Source: Halococcaceae archaeon
GTDB taxonomy: Archaea; Halobacteriota; Halobacteria; Halobacteriales; Halalkalicoccaceae
DNA length: 29,317 bases
Direction: 5' to 3'
Assembly: GCA_007129135.1 (NCBI GenBank)
Contig: SKWB01000279.1
Span: forward strand, 1 to 29,317
In this document: positions 14,487-22,734 of the stretch, piece by piece
How the letters are laid out: each line of letters opens with the position of its first letter
Position numbering within the stretch: position 1 is the stretch's first letter
Notes under the pieces: generated by a model
Databases searched by the model: none
The model's input: only the letters and a program-made list of their open reading frames with translations
Told to the model about the DNA's origin: nothing
Made by a program: the position numbers and the translations under genes

Positions 14487-15779
14487 ATGAGAGGACCGAA
14501 CGGAGCCGACGGGGGAGCGGAGCCGAGAGAGCGCCTCGACGTGGGGTTCGTCCCCGTCGAGTGTCCCGGGGCGAACGGGACGGGGGCGGTCCACACCTCC
14601 ACGCTGTTGATCGAACACCTCTCGTGGCACCACGACCTGACGGTCTACGTGACGACGCAGTGGGAGGCCGAGCGGCCGCTCCCGGCCGAAGAGCGCGTCG
14701 AGTACGTGATCAACGACGGACTCTCGTATCTCCCGCACCCGCTCTCGGAGAAGGTGAGCGCGCTCGAAACCGAGACCGAGGCCCTAGAGCGTCACGATAT
14801 CGTCCACTCGTACTCCTCCGCGTTCGTCTCGGTGCTCGCGGAGCTGGATGTGCCGACGCTCTCGACGCTCAACTCCTACCTCCCGGTCTGTCCGAAGGCC
14901 GATATGCTCTACCGCGGCGAGGAGAAGTGCTCGGGACCGGGTCGGACGAAGTGTCTCCGGTGTATCGCCGCGACGGCCGCCGGACGGTGGCAGGGGATCG
15001 ACTCCGAACTCCGCTCGGGCTTCGTCTCGATGGGCTCGATCCCGTTCGTCGAACGGTCGATGGCGGCGGCCTCCGGGGTCGACGCCTACCACGCGCTCAG
15101 TCCGCACCTCGTCCGCGACTACGGGGCCCTCGGCTTCCCCGAGGAGAGGATCACGGTCGTCCCCCACTTCTACGACGAACGCTTCTTCTCGCCCGTCTGC
15201 GAGTACACCAACCCGATCTACCGCGACGAGCCGATCAGCCTCCTGACCGTCGGCGCGCTCTCCGATATCAAGGACGCGGACACCGTGATCGAGGCGCTCG
15301 CGGAGACGAGAGCGCGCGGTCACGACGTCGAACTCCGGGTCGCGGGGAGAGGCGGTCGCGAGGAGTCGCTCCGATCGCTCGCCGACGACCTGGGGGTGGC
15401 CGACTCGATCGAGTGGCTCGGCTACGTCGATCACGCACGGCTTCCGGACGTCTACGACGAGGCCGACGTCTTCGTCTACTCGGGAATCCTCGACGAGCCG
15501 TTCGGCAGGGTGATGCTCGAGGCGCTCGCGAGCCACACCCCGATCCTCACCTCGGACGTGGGGAGCATGCGCGAGATCGTCGGCCCGGCGGGTGAGGTCT
15601 ACGAACCGCGGGACCCGGTCGGACTCGCCGACGCCTTCGAGACGCTGATGCGAGAGTACGTCGCCTACCAGCGAGCGATCCCCGATCACGTCCGCGGGTT
15701 CTCCCCCGACGAGGTGATCGACTCGTACCTCGCGCTCTACGAGGAGGTCGCGTCGCTCAGGAGCCCGGTCCCGCCGTAA
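14487..15779 (+). CDS. GT4 family glycosyltransferase with a cysteine cluster
   Basis: A 430-residue cytosolic GT-B glycosyltransferase. The N-terminal acceptor-side domain has the loop GANGTGAVHTSTLLIEHL. A cysteine-containing segment at C135, C148, C156 and C159 may bind a metal or stabilise a loop. The C-terminal nucleotide-sugar domain starts near ISLLTVGALSDIKD and holds the E-x7-E motif in EPFGRVMLEALAS (about residues 337-345), followed by SDVGSMREIV. It transfers a sugar from a nucleotide donor to a glycan or lipid acceptor; the sugar cannot be told from sequence. It is transcribed towards the second beta-helix gene, with 26 bp between stops. Confidence 0.92.
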   Translation: MRGPNGADGGAEPRERLDVGFVPVECPGANGTGAVHTSTLLIEHLSWHHDLTVYVTTQWEAERPLPAEERVEYVINDGLSYLPHPLSEKVSALETETEALERHDIVHSYSSAFVSVLAELDVPTLSTLNSYLPVCPKADMLYRGEEKCSGPGRTKCLRCIAATAAGRWQGIDSELRSGFVSMGSIPFVERSMAAASGVDAYHALSPHLVRDYGALGFPEERITVVPHFYDERFFSPVCEYTNPIYRDEPISLLTVGALSDIKDADTVIEALAETRARGHDVELRVAGRGGREESLRSLADDLGVADSIEWLGYVDHARLPDVYDEADVFVYSGILDEPFGRVMLEALASHTPILTSDVGSMREIVGPAGEVYEPRDPVGLADAFETLMREYVAYQRAIPDHVRGFSPDEVIDSYLALYEEVASLRSPVPP

Positions 15780-15805
15780 CCACTCGGAAAAGGTCGATGT
15801 GGTAG

Positions 15806-17134
15806 TTAGTACAGGAGCTCGGCGCCGCGGTTCGCACCGCTGACGTCCAGGGAACCGATGTCGACGTTGTTCGCGCCGCTGGTGACCGAGACGCCCCAGT
15901 TCGCGGCCGGGATGTTCATCGAGACGTCGTCGATCGTCGCCGAGTCGGTCCCCGGCATGACGCGGATCACGTCGTGGACCGACGAGGTGACCTCGACGTC
16001 GACGTTCCGAATCTCGAGGTTCTGGCCGTTGTTGAGCCGGATCGCGCGCTGTGCGCCGAAGCCGTCCCGACCGTTGTCGACGACGATCCGGGCACCGGAG
16101 ACCGAGCTCCCCTGGCCCATGAGACGAACGCTCGCGACGTTGTTGTTCCGGAAGCTCCCGCCCTCGACCGTGACGGTCCCGTCTCGGGTCGCCGCGTAGA
16201 GGCCGTTGTCCGGGAAGCCGTTGATCTCGGCGTTTCGGACCGTGAGCGAGCCCGAGTGTGCGGCCGAGATGTTGAGCCCGGAGGGGCCCGCACCCGCGCT
16301 GTGGAGCGGGGTGGACGTGTAGTCGACGTGAACCCCGCCGTCGGGGAGGCTGAGGTTCTCGACGACGCCGCTCCCGCCCGAGCTCACGATGTCCGTGTTG
16401 AGCGGACCGGGTGCGCCGGTGTCGTGGGTACCGGTGACGTCGACGTCACGGACGACGAGGCCGTCCGAGATCGAGGCGTGCAGCCCGCGGACGCCCGTCT
16501 CGTTCGCGGAGAAGTCGAACGTCAGGTTCTCGACGTGCAGGTTCGTCCCCGGGGAGCCTTCGACCCCGAGCGTGAACATGTTCACCGACTGCCCCGGCGC
16601 GTCGTACTGCGAGGCCGGCGCCGGGACGAACCGGGCGCCGTCGGCGGCGATCAGGCCGAAGTTCTGGAAGCCGACGAACCGGACCGCGCTGTCCATGTAG
16701 TACTCCCCGTCGGGGAAGTAGAGGATCCGGTTGTTCTGTGCGAGACTCTGGAGGTCGTTGGTGACCGACGAGTTGCCGGAGTTGTCGACGCCGTGTGCGG
16801 TGACGTCGATCTCCTCTGCGTCGAACGCGACGCCGTCACTCTGGCCGCTCGACTCCGGTTCGCTCTCGTCGTCGTCGTCGTTGTCGTCCGCGTCGTCGTT
16901 CGCTCCCGACGAGTCGTCCCCACCGTTTCCACCGCCGCTTCCGCCGGACGACCCCCCATCGTCGTCGCTCTCGTCGTCGTTCGTTGAAATGAATGGACAT
17001 ACCTCCGCCGCGGCGGGTCCGACCGCCACGGAGGACGCGAGCGCCGCGCCCGTAGCCCGAAGTGTCCACCGTCTCGTAGCCGATGCTCTACCGCTGATTT
17101 TCCGCTCCTCTGGCGACATCCGGTTAGGACACAT
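15806..17134 (-). CDS. Tat-exported right-handed beta-helix (pectate-lyase-like) protein
   Basis: A 442-residue exported protein. The signal carries R21-R22 in TRRWTLRATG with a hydrophobic stretch ending AAAEVC. A low-complexity linker of Asp, Gly and Ser (about 50-98) is followed by a beta-helix of ~340 residues: 'FPDGEYYMDSAVRF' is the typical entry strand of pectate-lyase-3-like folds, and repeats such as GTNLHVENLTFDFSAN, GLVVRDVDVTGTHD, SLTVRNAEINGFPDNGLY and NLEIRNVDVEVTSS are the coils. No lyase catalytic residues can be assigned, so it may bind or cut a surface polysaccharide. The ATG at 17134 and one at 17119 are both possible; TATA-like elements near 17147-17168 do not decide between them. 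Confidence 0.82.
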   Translation of the reverse strand: MCPNRMSPEERKISGRASATRRWTLRATGAALASSVAVGPAAAEVCPFISTNDDESDDDGGSSGGSGGGNGGDDSSGANDDADDNDDDDESEPESSGQSDGVAFDAEEIDVTAHGVDNSGNSSVTNDLQSLAQNNRILYFPDGEYYMDSAVRFVGFQNFGLIAADGARFVPAPASQYDAPGQSVNMFTLGVEGSPGTNLHVENLTFDFSANETGVRGLHASISDGLVVRDVDVTGTHDTGAPGPLNTDIVSSGGSGVVENLSLPDGGVHVDYTSTPLHSAGAGPSGLNISAAHSGSLTVRNAEINGFPDNGLYAATRDGTVTVEGGSFRNNNVASVRLMGQGSSVSGARIVVDNGRDGFGAQRAIRLNNGQNLEIRNVDVEVTSSVHDVIRVMPGTDSATIDDVSMNIPAANWGVSVTSGANNVDIGSLDVSGANRGAELLY

Positions 17135-17306
17135 CCGGGATACCGCATAAATCTTCGGACTTTATGCCACCAATTTATTTCTGTTATGAAGTAGTATGTC
17201 GCCTCATAAAAGCTAATAGGGTTTGGAAGCTGGAAAAAAGAAAACCCGTAGACGGCGCTGGGACAGTAGGGGTCAAAAAATCGAGTTCGAGTGCGGAGGT
17301 GGTCGG

Positions 17307-17804
17307 TTAGACTTCGTCGTCGTCTTCTTCCTCGTCGTCGTCGACGAGGTCGTCGTCTTCTTCGTCGTCCATCTCCTCGTCATCGTCGAGGGCGTCGTCC
17401 TCTTCGTCCTCGTCGTCCATCTCTTCGTCGTCGTCGAGGGCGTCGTCCTCGTCGTCCATCTCCTCGTCATCGTCGAGGGCGTCGTCCTCCTCGTCCTCGT
17501 CGTCCATCTCTTCGTCGTCGTCGAGGGCGTCGTCTTCCTCTTCCTCTTCCTCGTCCTCGTCGTCCATCGGATCGTCTTCGTCTTCCTCAGGATCGTCCTC
17601 GTCGTCCATCGGATCGTCTTCGTCTTCCTCAGGATCGTCCTCCTCCTCGTCGAGGGGATCGTCTTCCTCTTCGTCAGGATCCTCTTCGGGATCCTCGACG
17701 TCGTCCGCCTCGTCGTCTGCACAGCCCGCGAGACCGATCAGGGTTGCCGCGCCTGCGGCCTCGATGAAGCGCCGTCTACTGAGTGGGATCGTTCTTTTGC
17801 GCAT
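17307..17804 (-). CDS. Hyperacidic Tat lipoprotein with tandem Asp/Glu repeats
   Basis: A 165-residue protein. The signal has both Tat (SRRRFIEAAG, 9-18) and lipobox (LAGC, C28) features, so it is probably exported folded and lipid-anchored outside. The mature part after C28, 138 residues, is composed almost wholly of Asp and Glu with a few Pro, Met, Leu, Ala and Val: no Lys, Arg, His, Gly, Ser, Asn or aromatic residue. It contains two copies of DDPEEDEDDPMDDE and four copies of ALDDDEEMDDE. Such a chain should be disordered and bind cations. The tandem DNA suggests length variation by slippage. No family recognised. The antisense frame reads as a hydrophobic pseudo-protein and is not taken as a gene. 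Confidence 0.75.
   Translation of the reverse strand: MRKRTIPLSRRRFIEAAGAATLIGLAGCADDEADDVEDPEEDPDEEEDDPLDEEEDDPEEDEDDPMDDEDDPEEDEDDPMDDEDEEEEEEDDALDDDEEMDDEDEEDDALDDDEEMDDEDDALDDDEEMDDEDEEDDALDDDEEMDDEEDDDLVDDDEEEDDDEV
17369..17632. repeat. In-frame tandem repeats coding the acidic lipoprotein tail
   Basis: Two repeat families occur in the coding DNA: a 42-bp unit (14 codons, DDPEEDEDDPMDDE) nearly twice at about 17551-17632, and a unit of about 39-48 bp containing the core GAGGGCGTCGTCC on the plus strand (encoding DDDALDDDEEMDDE-like blocks), four copies at about 17369-17550. Near-identical units suggest recent expansion. Confidence 0.7.
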
Positions 17805-18058
17805 GGATTGACTCCGAAGAACCCTAGCCGGCGACGGGGGATTACTATCGTTGATCTAAACCTTATGTGACGAAAGGGAGTCGAGAAACCCCCTGAAAGC
17901 CGGTGAATACGATCGAAAACGTCGATCATGTCATCACTATTATCTTTCGGGACGGTTTCAGGGTGTATTATGTGGATTTTTTATACTTCGGCCAGTCAAG
18001 GGTGCGGATATAAAAAAGGACATAACGAAGCGCGTAGTAGTTCAGAGGTATTCGACCG
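17805..18058. other. AT-richer divergent intergenic region
   Basis: Between the lipoprotein gene and the leader ORF. It holds CATAAGG on the minus strand near 17860-17866, a likely TATA for the lipoprotein, and a strong plus-strand TATA GATATAAAAAA at about 18007-18017. A T6 run with TATAC at 17977-17985 may be a second promoter. No coding region was found in it. Confidence 0.5.
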
Positions 18059-18121
18059 ATGTCGCAGGGAGACCGTCCCGAACCGCGAGCGCCACCCCGA
18101 AGCGAAGAGTCGGCGCTATGA
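18059..18121 (+). CDS. Short leader ORF overlapping the next start codon
   Basis: A 20-codon frame, MSQGDRPEPRAPPRSEESAL, starting ten bases after a Shine-Dalgarno-like AGAGGT (18044-18049) and ending with TGA at 18119-18121, overlapping the next gene's ATG by four bases (ATGA). A strong TATA box at 18007-18017 lies upstream. It may be a leader peptide that couples translation of the membrane regulator, or chance. No homology is claimed. Confidence 0.35.
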   Translation: MSQGDRPEPRAPPRSEESAL

Positions 18122-19299
18122 GGGGACGAGCCCGCGACCCCCGATCTCGAGCGCTGACGGTGCTCGTCGTCTGTCTCCTCACCGCCGGAGCGCTCGCGGG
18201 GGCCACCATCGTAGTCGCCGGCTACGGCGACCACCCGACGGAGCCGGGGACGGCGAGCGCGATCGACAACGTGAGCGTCGGTGGCGGGGCCTACGTCCCG
18301 GAGCAGTACGAGACGGTCAGAGAGCACCCGGGACCGGCCTACATCTGGCACGACGAGACGTTCGAACTCGACGTGAGCGTCGCCCCCTACGGTGACGGCC
18401 AGGAGTACGAGCTCTGTACGACCGTCCTCAACGACGAGGGCGAGGAGATCGGCGAGCTGGGCTGTGAGGACGTGGCCCTCTCCGAAGAGGAGGGGTCGAC
18501 GTCCGTCGACGTCGAGGTCTCCGGCTGGTCGGAGAACGCGACCGGCGACCACCGGGTCGTCCTCGAGCTGCGAGCGGAGGGCGAAGAGGAGACACAGGGG
18601 ACGTATCACCTCCCGGTCTACGTGATCGAGAAGGGCGGCGACTACTCGGGAGACGGCCTCTCGAACGAGGAGGAGGTGGCGATCGGGACCGACTTCACCA
18701 GACAGGACACCTCGGGGAACGGCCTGACCGACTTCGAGGAGGTCGAACGCGGCACCGACCCGCTGCTCGCGGACACGACCGGCGACGGCTTCAACGACGG
18801 GATGATCGCGAGCGTGGGGCTCGATCCCACCCAGCCCTACACGCTCCACCTCCACCTGGGCGGGCTGTTGATACTCGTCGCGCTCACGATCAGCGGATCG
18901 CTGGTGCTGACCTGGCGGGTCATCAGCGAGCGCGACGGCGCCACGCTCGTCAGGGGGGACGAGGCAGAGTCCGAGGCGGGCAGGGAGCCCGCGGGAGGGT
19001 CGGTCGAGGCCGACCCGAGACCGGAGGGGGCGGCGACCGAACCGGTCGCACCCCCGGCGGAGATCGAAGAGCCGCCGCTGACGAAGGAGGAACTGGTCTG
19101 TGAGATCCTCCGCGAGAACGACGGACGGCTCAAGCAGGCCCAGCTCGTCGAACACACCGACTGGTCACAGGCTACCGTGAGCCGGCTGCTCTCGCGGCTC
19201 GAGGAGGAGGGACGGGTGACGAAGCTCAGAAGCGGCCGCGAGAACATCGTCGAACTCACCGACGGGGTGGACCAGGGGCCACAGCCGGGCTCGGGCTAG
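18118..19299 (+). CDS. Membrane protein with Ca-binding-like ectodomain repeats and cytosolic winged helix
   Basis: A 393-residue protein. A signal anchor or TM helix lies at ~12-34, then an outside domain (40-172) with two cysteines, C100 and C116, that could form a disulfide. Residues 175-230 carry three EF-hand/thrombospondin-3-like Asp loops: DYSGDGLSNEEE, DTSGNGLTDFEE and DTTGDGFND. A second TM helix spans ~246-267, followed by an acidic and proline-rich linker (to ~318) and a MarR/IclR-like winged helix at 320-382 (LKQAQLVEHTDWSQATVSRLLSRLEEEGRVTK). This layout suggests an outside sensor, perhaps for Ca or another cation, coupled to a DNA-binding domain in the cytosol. The stop TAG lies in a CTAG shared with the opposing gene. 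Confidence 0.85.
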   Translation: MRGRARDPRSRALTVLVVCLLTAGALAGATIVVAGYGDHPTEPGTASAIDNVSVGGGAYVPEQYETVREHPGPAYIWHDETFELDVSVAPYGDGQEYELCTTVLNDEGEEIGELGCEDVALSEEEGSTSVDVEVSGWSENATGDHRVVLELRAEGEEETQGTYHLPVYVIEKGGDYSGDGLSNEEEVAIGTDFTRQDTSGNGLTDFEEVERGTDPLLADTTGDGFNDGMIASVGLDPTQPYTLHLHLGGLLILVALTISGSLVLTWRVISERDGATLVRGDEAESEAGREPAGGSVEADPRPEGAATEPVAPPAEIEEPPLTKEELVCEILRENDGRLKQAQLVEHTDWSQATVSRLLSRLEEEGRVTKLRSGRENIVELTDGVDQGPQPGSG

Positions 19300-20276
19300 C
19301 TCACGTCCGGCTCGATCCAGGTCGCCCTGTAGGCGTTGTCGGCGCTCGGGTCGGGCTGGACCGAGTGCCGGTAGAGCAGGAACGTGATCCGGACGTCGTC
19401 GCCGGATTCGGGCGCCGTGACGTCGTACTCGACGAGCTCGCCCTCACCGTCGTCGACGCTCGTCTCGAACCGGTCGAGTTCGGTCCGCTCGACGACCTCG
19501 CCGTCGTCGTCGACCCGCTCGAACAGCACCACCGTCTCGTAGGTGAGCGGCTCACCCTCGTGGTTCTCGATGCCGACGAACAGCGTCTCGCTCTCGCCGG
19601 CGGTCATCTCGTCGGGGAGCCCCTCGATCGTCGCGTTCCCCTCGTCGTCCTCTGCGACGAGGTAGTACTCGGTGGAGGGGTCGTCGGCCGGACCGCCCAG
19701 CGCGAGCGCGCCGGCGACGACGCCGACGAAGAGAACCGCGCTCACGACGACGAGGGCGTTGAGTAGCACCTGGTTCGGGGTTCGAGCCTCGAACGGTTCC
19801 GGCGTACCCGAGCGGCCGTCTGTCGCCGTGAAGTACGCCCCGAGGTAGGGGACGCGGGGCGAGACCGAGAAGCGTCGCTCGGGGTCGACCGACCGGCGGC
19901 GGAAGAACGCCACGACCGAGAAGAGGGTCGTCCAGGCGACGATAGCGACCACGAGCGGGACCAGCGTGATGCCGAAGGGGGTGAAGTTGAGTACGAAGAG
20001 CAGCGTCGGGACGACGGCGACGCTGACGGCGACCGACAGCGTCGCGCGTTCGAGGGCGGTGAGCGCACCGGACTCACCGATATCGGAGCTCTCGGGGCGC
20101 GCTCCGGGGTAGAGCGCGGCGACGAAGACGTAGCCCGGGACGAACAGCAGGAGCGGGAGGGCGACGAGCACCCGTATCGGCACCACCGAGACGTCGACGA
20201 GAGCGATCAGCACGGCCGCGACCGCCGTCGCGGCGAGGACGGCGAGGAGATCCGCCGTCCACTGAAGCGGGTTCAT
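19296..20276 (-). CDS. DUF1616-type membrane protein
   Basis: A 326-residue protein starting MNPLQWTADLLAVLAATAVAA. The N-terminal part has four hydrophobic segments with the 'PIRVLVALPLLLFVPGYVFVAALYP' style stretch that marks the haloarchaeal DUF1616 family. A further TM segment lies near residues 200-220 (VLLNALVVVSAVLFVGVVAG), followed by an outside domain (YYLVAEDDEGNATIEGL to the C-terminus) with an immunoglobulin-like beta pattern. DUF1616 proteins occur often in haloarchaeal surface-glycan and export loci, but their role is not defined. The start at 20276 is chosen because frames further upstream read as unordered Arg/Ser-rich sequence. Confidence 0.82.
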   Translation of the reverse strand: MNPLQWTADLLAVLAATAVAAVLIALVDVSVVPIRVLVALPLLLFVPGYVFVAALYPGARPESSDIGESGALTALERATLSVAVSVAVVPTLLFVLNFTPFGITLVPLVVAIVAWTTLFSVVAFFRRRSVDPERRFSVSPRVPYLGAYFTATDGRSGTPEPFEARTPNQVLLNALVVVSAVLFVGVVAGALALGGPADDPSTEYYLVAEDDEGNATIEGLPDEMTAGESETLFVGIENHEGEPLTYETVVLFERVDDDGEVVERTELDRFETSVDDGEGELVEYDVTAPESGDDVRITFLLYRHSVQPDPSADNAYRATWIEPDVS

Positions 20277-20631
20277 TGGGGGGCCTACCGGATCGAGCGC
20301 CAAAAGCCTCGCGACAGTCGTGCCGACTAGAGGGAGCGTAACTGCCACCAGCGAGCGGCTGCATCCCGCTCGCGTCGACGCCCGAACGAGCGCCCGCGAC
20401 GCGGAATCGGTCGACGTTAGAACCCGTATAACCAAGCCAGCACTCCACCTATTGAGCGTAAGGAGCAGTCGTGCCCACTCTCAGATCACCGATGTACCCC
20501 GAAAGACGCCGCCCTGTCGGTCCGGATCGACCGGCCGGAGCGGGGCAGACGACGACAGTCGACGGCTCGCGCCAGCGCGATGCCGGAGCAGGTAGCGCAG
20601 GAGACGCCCCCGCCTCCGATCGGAGGAGAGC
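20277..20631. other. 355-bp intergenic region before the amino-sugar genes
   Basis: Divergent region between the DUF1616 gene and the aminotransferase gene. It contains GTATAAC at about 20426-20432, a TATA-like element usable on either strand but far from both starts, and a GGAGGAG ribosome-binding site just before the GTG at 20632. A frame at 20320-20595 is Arg/Ser/Pro-rich and not convincing as a gene. No RNA gene or repeat was seen. Confidence 0.4.
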
Positions 20632-21720
20632 GTGATCCCGATCGCCGACCCCGAACTCGGCGCCGAGGAGCGAGAACGGGTGATGGCGGTGATCGACTCC
20701 GGACAGATCGCTGGCGGCCCGGAGGTCGCGGCGTTCGAGTCCGAGTTCGCCGACTACTGCGACGCGGAGTACGCCGTCGCGACGACCAACGGAACGACCG
20801 CCCTTCACGCGGCGCTCGTGGCCTGCGGGATCGGGCCCGGCGACACGGTCCTCACGACGCCGTTCTCGTTCGTCGCGACGGCGAACACGATCCGGCTCGC
20901 GGGCGCGGAGCCGGTCTTCGCGGAGATCGATCCCGAGACGTACAACCTCGACCCCGACGCGGCGGAGGCGGTACTCGAGGAGCGAGGCGACGTCGACGCG
21001 ATCATGCCGGTCCACCTCTACGGCCTGCCCGCGGCGATGGATCGGTTCGTCGAACTCGCGGAGGAGCACGACGCCGCCCTGATCGAGGACGCCGCACAGG
21101 CACACGGCGCGGAGATAGACGGCGAGCACGTCGGCGCGATCGGGGACGCCGGCTGTTTCTCGTTCTACCCGACGAAGAACATGACCACCGGCGAGGGTGG
21201 GATGGTCACCACGGACGACGAGGAGATCGAAGCGCGACTCCGCGAGTTCGTGAACCACGGTCGGGAGCCGGGAGCGGGCTACGCACACGCCTCCGTCGGC
21301 CACAACTTCCGGCTGACTGACATGGCGGCGGCGATCGGTCGGATTCAGCTGGAACGGCTGCCGGGGTTCAACGAGCGGCGCCGCGAGAACGCCCGTACGC
21401 TCACCGAGAAGCTCGGCGAGTCGGTCGTGACGCCGATCGAACCCGAGGGCTACCGTCACGTCTACCACCAGTACACGGTGCGGACGGAGGACCGGGAAGC
21501 CCTGATCGAGCGACTCGACGATCGTGGGGTCGGCTACGGTATCTACTACCCGAGCTGTATCCACCAGTACGAGGCCTACGACGGCTACGACGTGCGGACG
21601 CCGGTCGCTGAACGGGCCGCGGACGAGGTGCTCTCGCTGCCGGTCCACCCGAACCTCACGGAGGAGGGGATCGACGGCGTGATCAGTGCCGTCGCCGATC
21701 GTGAGGTGAGCCGTGTCTAA
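20632..21720 (+). CDS. DegT/DnrJ/EryC1/StrS aminotransferase (nucleotide-sugar)
   Basis: A 362-residue cytosolic PLP aminotransferase that adds an amino group to a nucleotide-linked keto sugar. Features: substrate loop GSGQIAGGP-like 'SGQIAGGPEV' (23-32), TNGTTALHAAL (52-62), D153 in EDAAQAHGA, Schiff-base K182 in FYPTKNMTTGEGG, and the C-terminal YYPSCIHQYEAY motif. Of the known groups it looks closest to the 3-aminotransferases of the WbpE/WlbC type. It starts with GTG after GGAGGAG. It overlaps the following dehydrogenase gene by 8 bp, and together they would make a 3-amino sugar nucleotide: dehydrogenation at C3, then transamination. Confidence 0.92.
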   Translation: MIPIADPELGAEERERVMAVIDSGQIAGGPEVAAFESEFADYCDAEYAVATTNGTTALHAALVACGIGPGDTVLTTPFSFVATANTIRLAGAEPVFAEIDPETYNLDPDAAEAVLEERGDVDAIMPVHLYGLPAAMDRFVELAEEHDAALIEDAAQAHGAEIDGEHVGAIGDAGCFSFYPTKNMTTGEGGMVTTDDEEIEARLREFVNHGREPGAGYAHASVGHNFRLTDMAAAIGRIQLERLPGFNERRRENARTLTEKLGESVVTPIEPEGYRHVYHQYTVRTEDREALIERLDDRGVGYGIYYPSCIHQYEAYDGYDVRTPVAERAADEVLSLPVHPNLTEEGIDGVISAVADREVSRV

Positions 21721-22702
21721 CCAGCAGGCCGTCAGGGCGGGCGTCATCGGCGTCGGGAGCATGGGCCACAACCACGCCCGTGTCTACCAGGAGCTCGCGA
21801 CCGCCGAGTTGGTCGGCGTCGCCGACGCGGACGTCGACCGCGCGGGCGCGGTCGCGGAGGCCTTCGAGACGGAGGCCTACTCGATGAGCGAGCTCGTCGA
21901 GCGCGTCGACGTCGTCTCGATCGCCGTCCCGACGCAGTACCACTACGACGTGGCCCGCGAGTGTATCGACGCGGGCGTCCACGTCCTGATCGAGAAGCCG
22001 TTCGTCGACGATCTCTCGACCGGTCGCAAGCTGATCGAGTTCGCCGAGGACCGCGACGTGGTCCTCCAGGTCGGCCACATCGAGCGGTTCAACCCCGCGG
22101 TGGACACGCTGATGGAGTTCGTTCCCGACCTCAACGTGCTCGCGCTCGAGGCACGGCGGATGGGCCCGCCGCTCGAGCGCGACATCGACGACTCGGTCGT
22201 ACTGGACCTGATGATCCACGACATCGACGTCCTGCTCGCGATCCTCGGCGAGGACGAACTCACGAGCATCGAGGCGCTCGGTCGCGAGGACGGCGACTAC
22301 GCGACCGCCATCTGTCGCAGCGAGTCGGGAACGATCGGACAGCTCACGGCGAGTCGGGTCACCCAGAAGAAGATCCGCGAACTCACCATCTCGGCGGAGA
22401 GCTGCCGGATCTACGTCGACTACATCGGCCAGTCGATCGAGATCACCCGCGGCTCGCTGCCCGAGTACGTCAAACAGCAGCGAACCGGCTTCGACTACCG
22501 CCACGAGAACGTCGTCGAGCAGGTCCTCATCGACCGTCAGGAGCCGCTCAAGAGCGAACTCGCCTCGTTCGTCGAGGCGGTCGTGACCGGAGGGGAACCG
22601 GTCGTCTCGGGCGAGGACGGCCTGCGAGCGATCGAGGTCGCTCGACAGATCGACCGCCTCGCGGTCGAACGGCCGACACGGGTCGAAGAGATCGCCGAGT
22701 GA
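21713..22702 (+). CDS. Gfo/Idh/MocA family sugar-nucleotide dehydrogenase
   Basis: A 329-residue NAD(P)-dependent oxidoreductase. The Rossmann motif is GVIGVGSMGHNHARVY (G13-G15-G18), the catalytic lysine K95 sits in EKPF, and the substrate motif D165-L-M-I-H169-D is present. Length and pairing with a DegT aminotransferase resemble the WbpB/WlbA class, which oxidises UDP-GlcNAc-type sugars or uronates at C3. It begins with GTG (GTGTCTAACC) inside the end of the aminotransferase gene, giving an 8-bp overlap and tight coupling. The substrate is an inference from the pair. Confidence 0.9.
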   Translation: MSNQQAVRAGVIGVGSMGHNHARVYQELATAELVGVADADVDRAGAVAEAFETEAYSMSELVERVDVVSIAVPTQYHYDVARECIDAGVHVLIEKPFVDDLSTGRKLIEFAEDRDVVLQVGHIERFNPAVDTLMEFVPDLNVLALEARRMGPPLERDIDDSVVLDLMIHDIDVLLAILGEDELTSIEALGREDGDYATAICRSESGTIGQLTASRVTQKKIRELTISAESCRIYVDYIGQSIEITRGSLPEYVKQQRTGFDYRHENVVEQVLIDRQEPLKSELASFVEAVVTGGEPVVSGEDGLRAIEVARQIDRLAVERPTRVEEIAE

Positions 22703-22734
22703 GCGGTCGGCTGCTTCTGACGTTCTCGTGCGGA

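Noticed and set aside
17223..17870. Plus-strand frame coding a Val/Leu/Phe-rich 'membrane' protein
   Set aside because: It is the exact antisense of the Asp/Glu repeats of the lipoprotein gene; GAC/GAG/GAT codons read backwards give hydrophobic residues. No separate promoter or start signal supports it.
20449..21771. 440-codon minus-strand frame
   Set aside because: Antisense of the aminotransferase gene, which has clear catalytic motifs; the reverse product has none.
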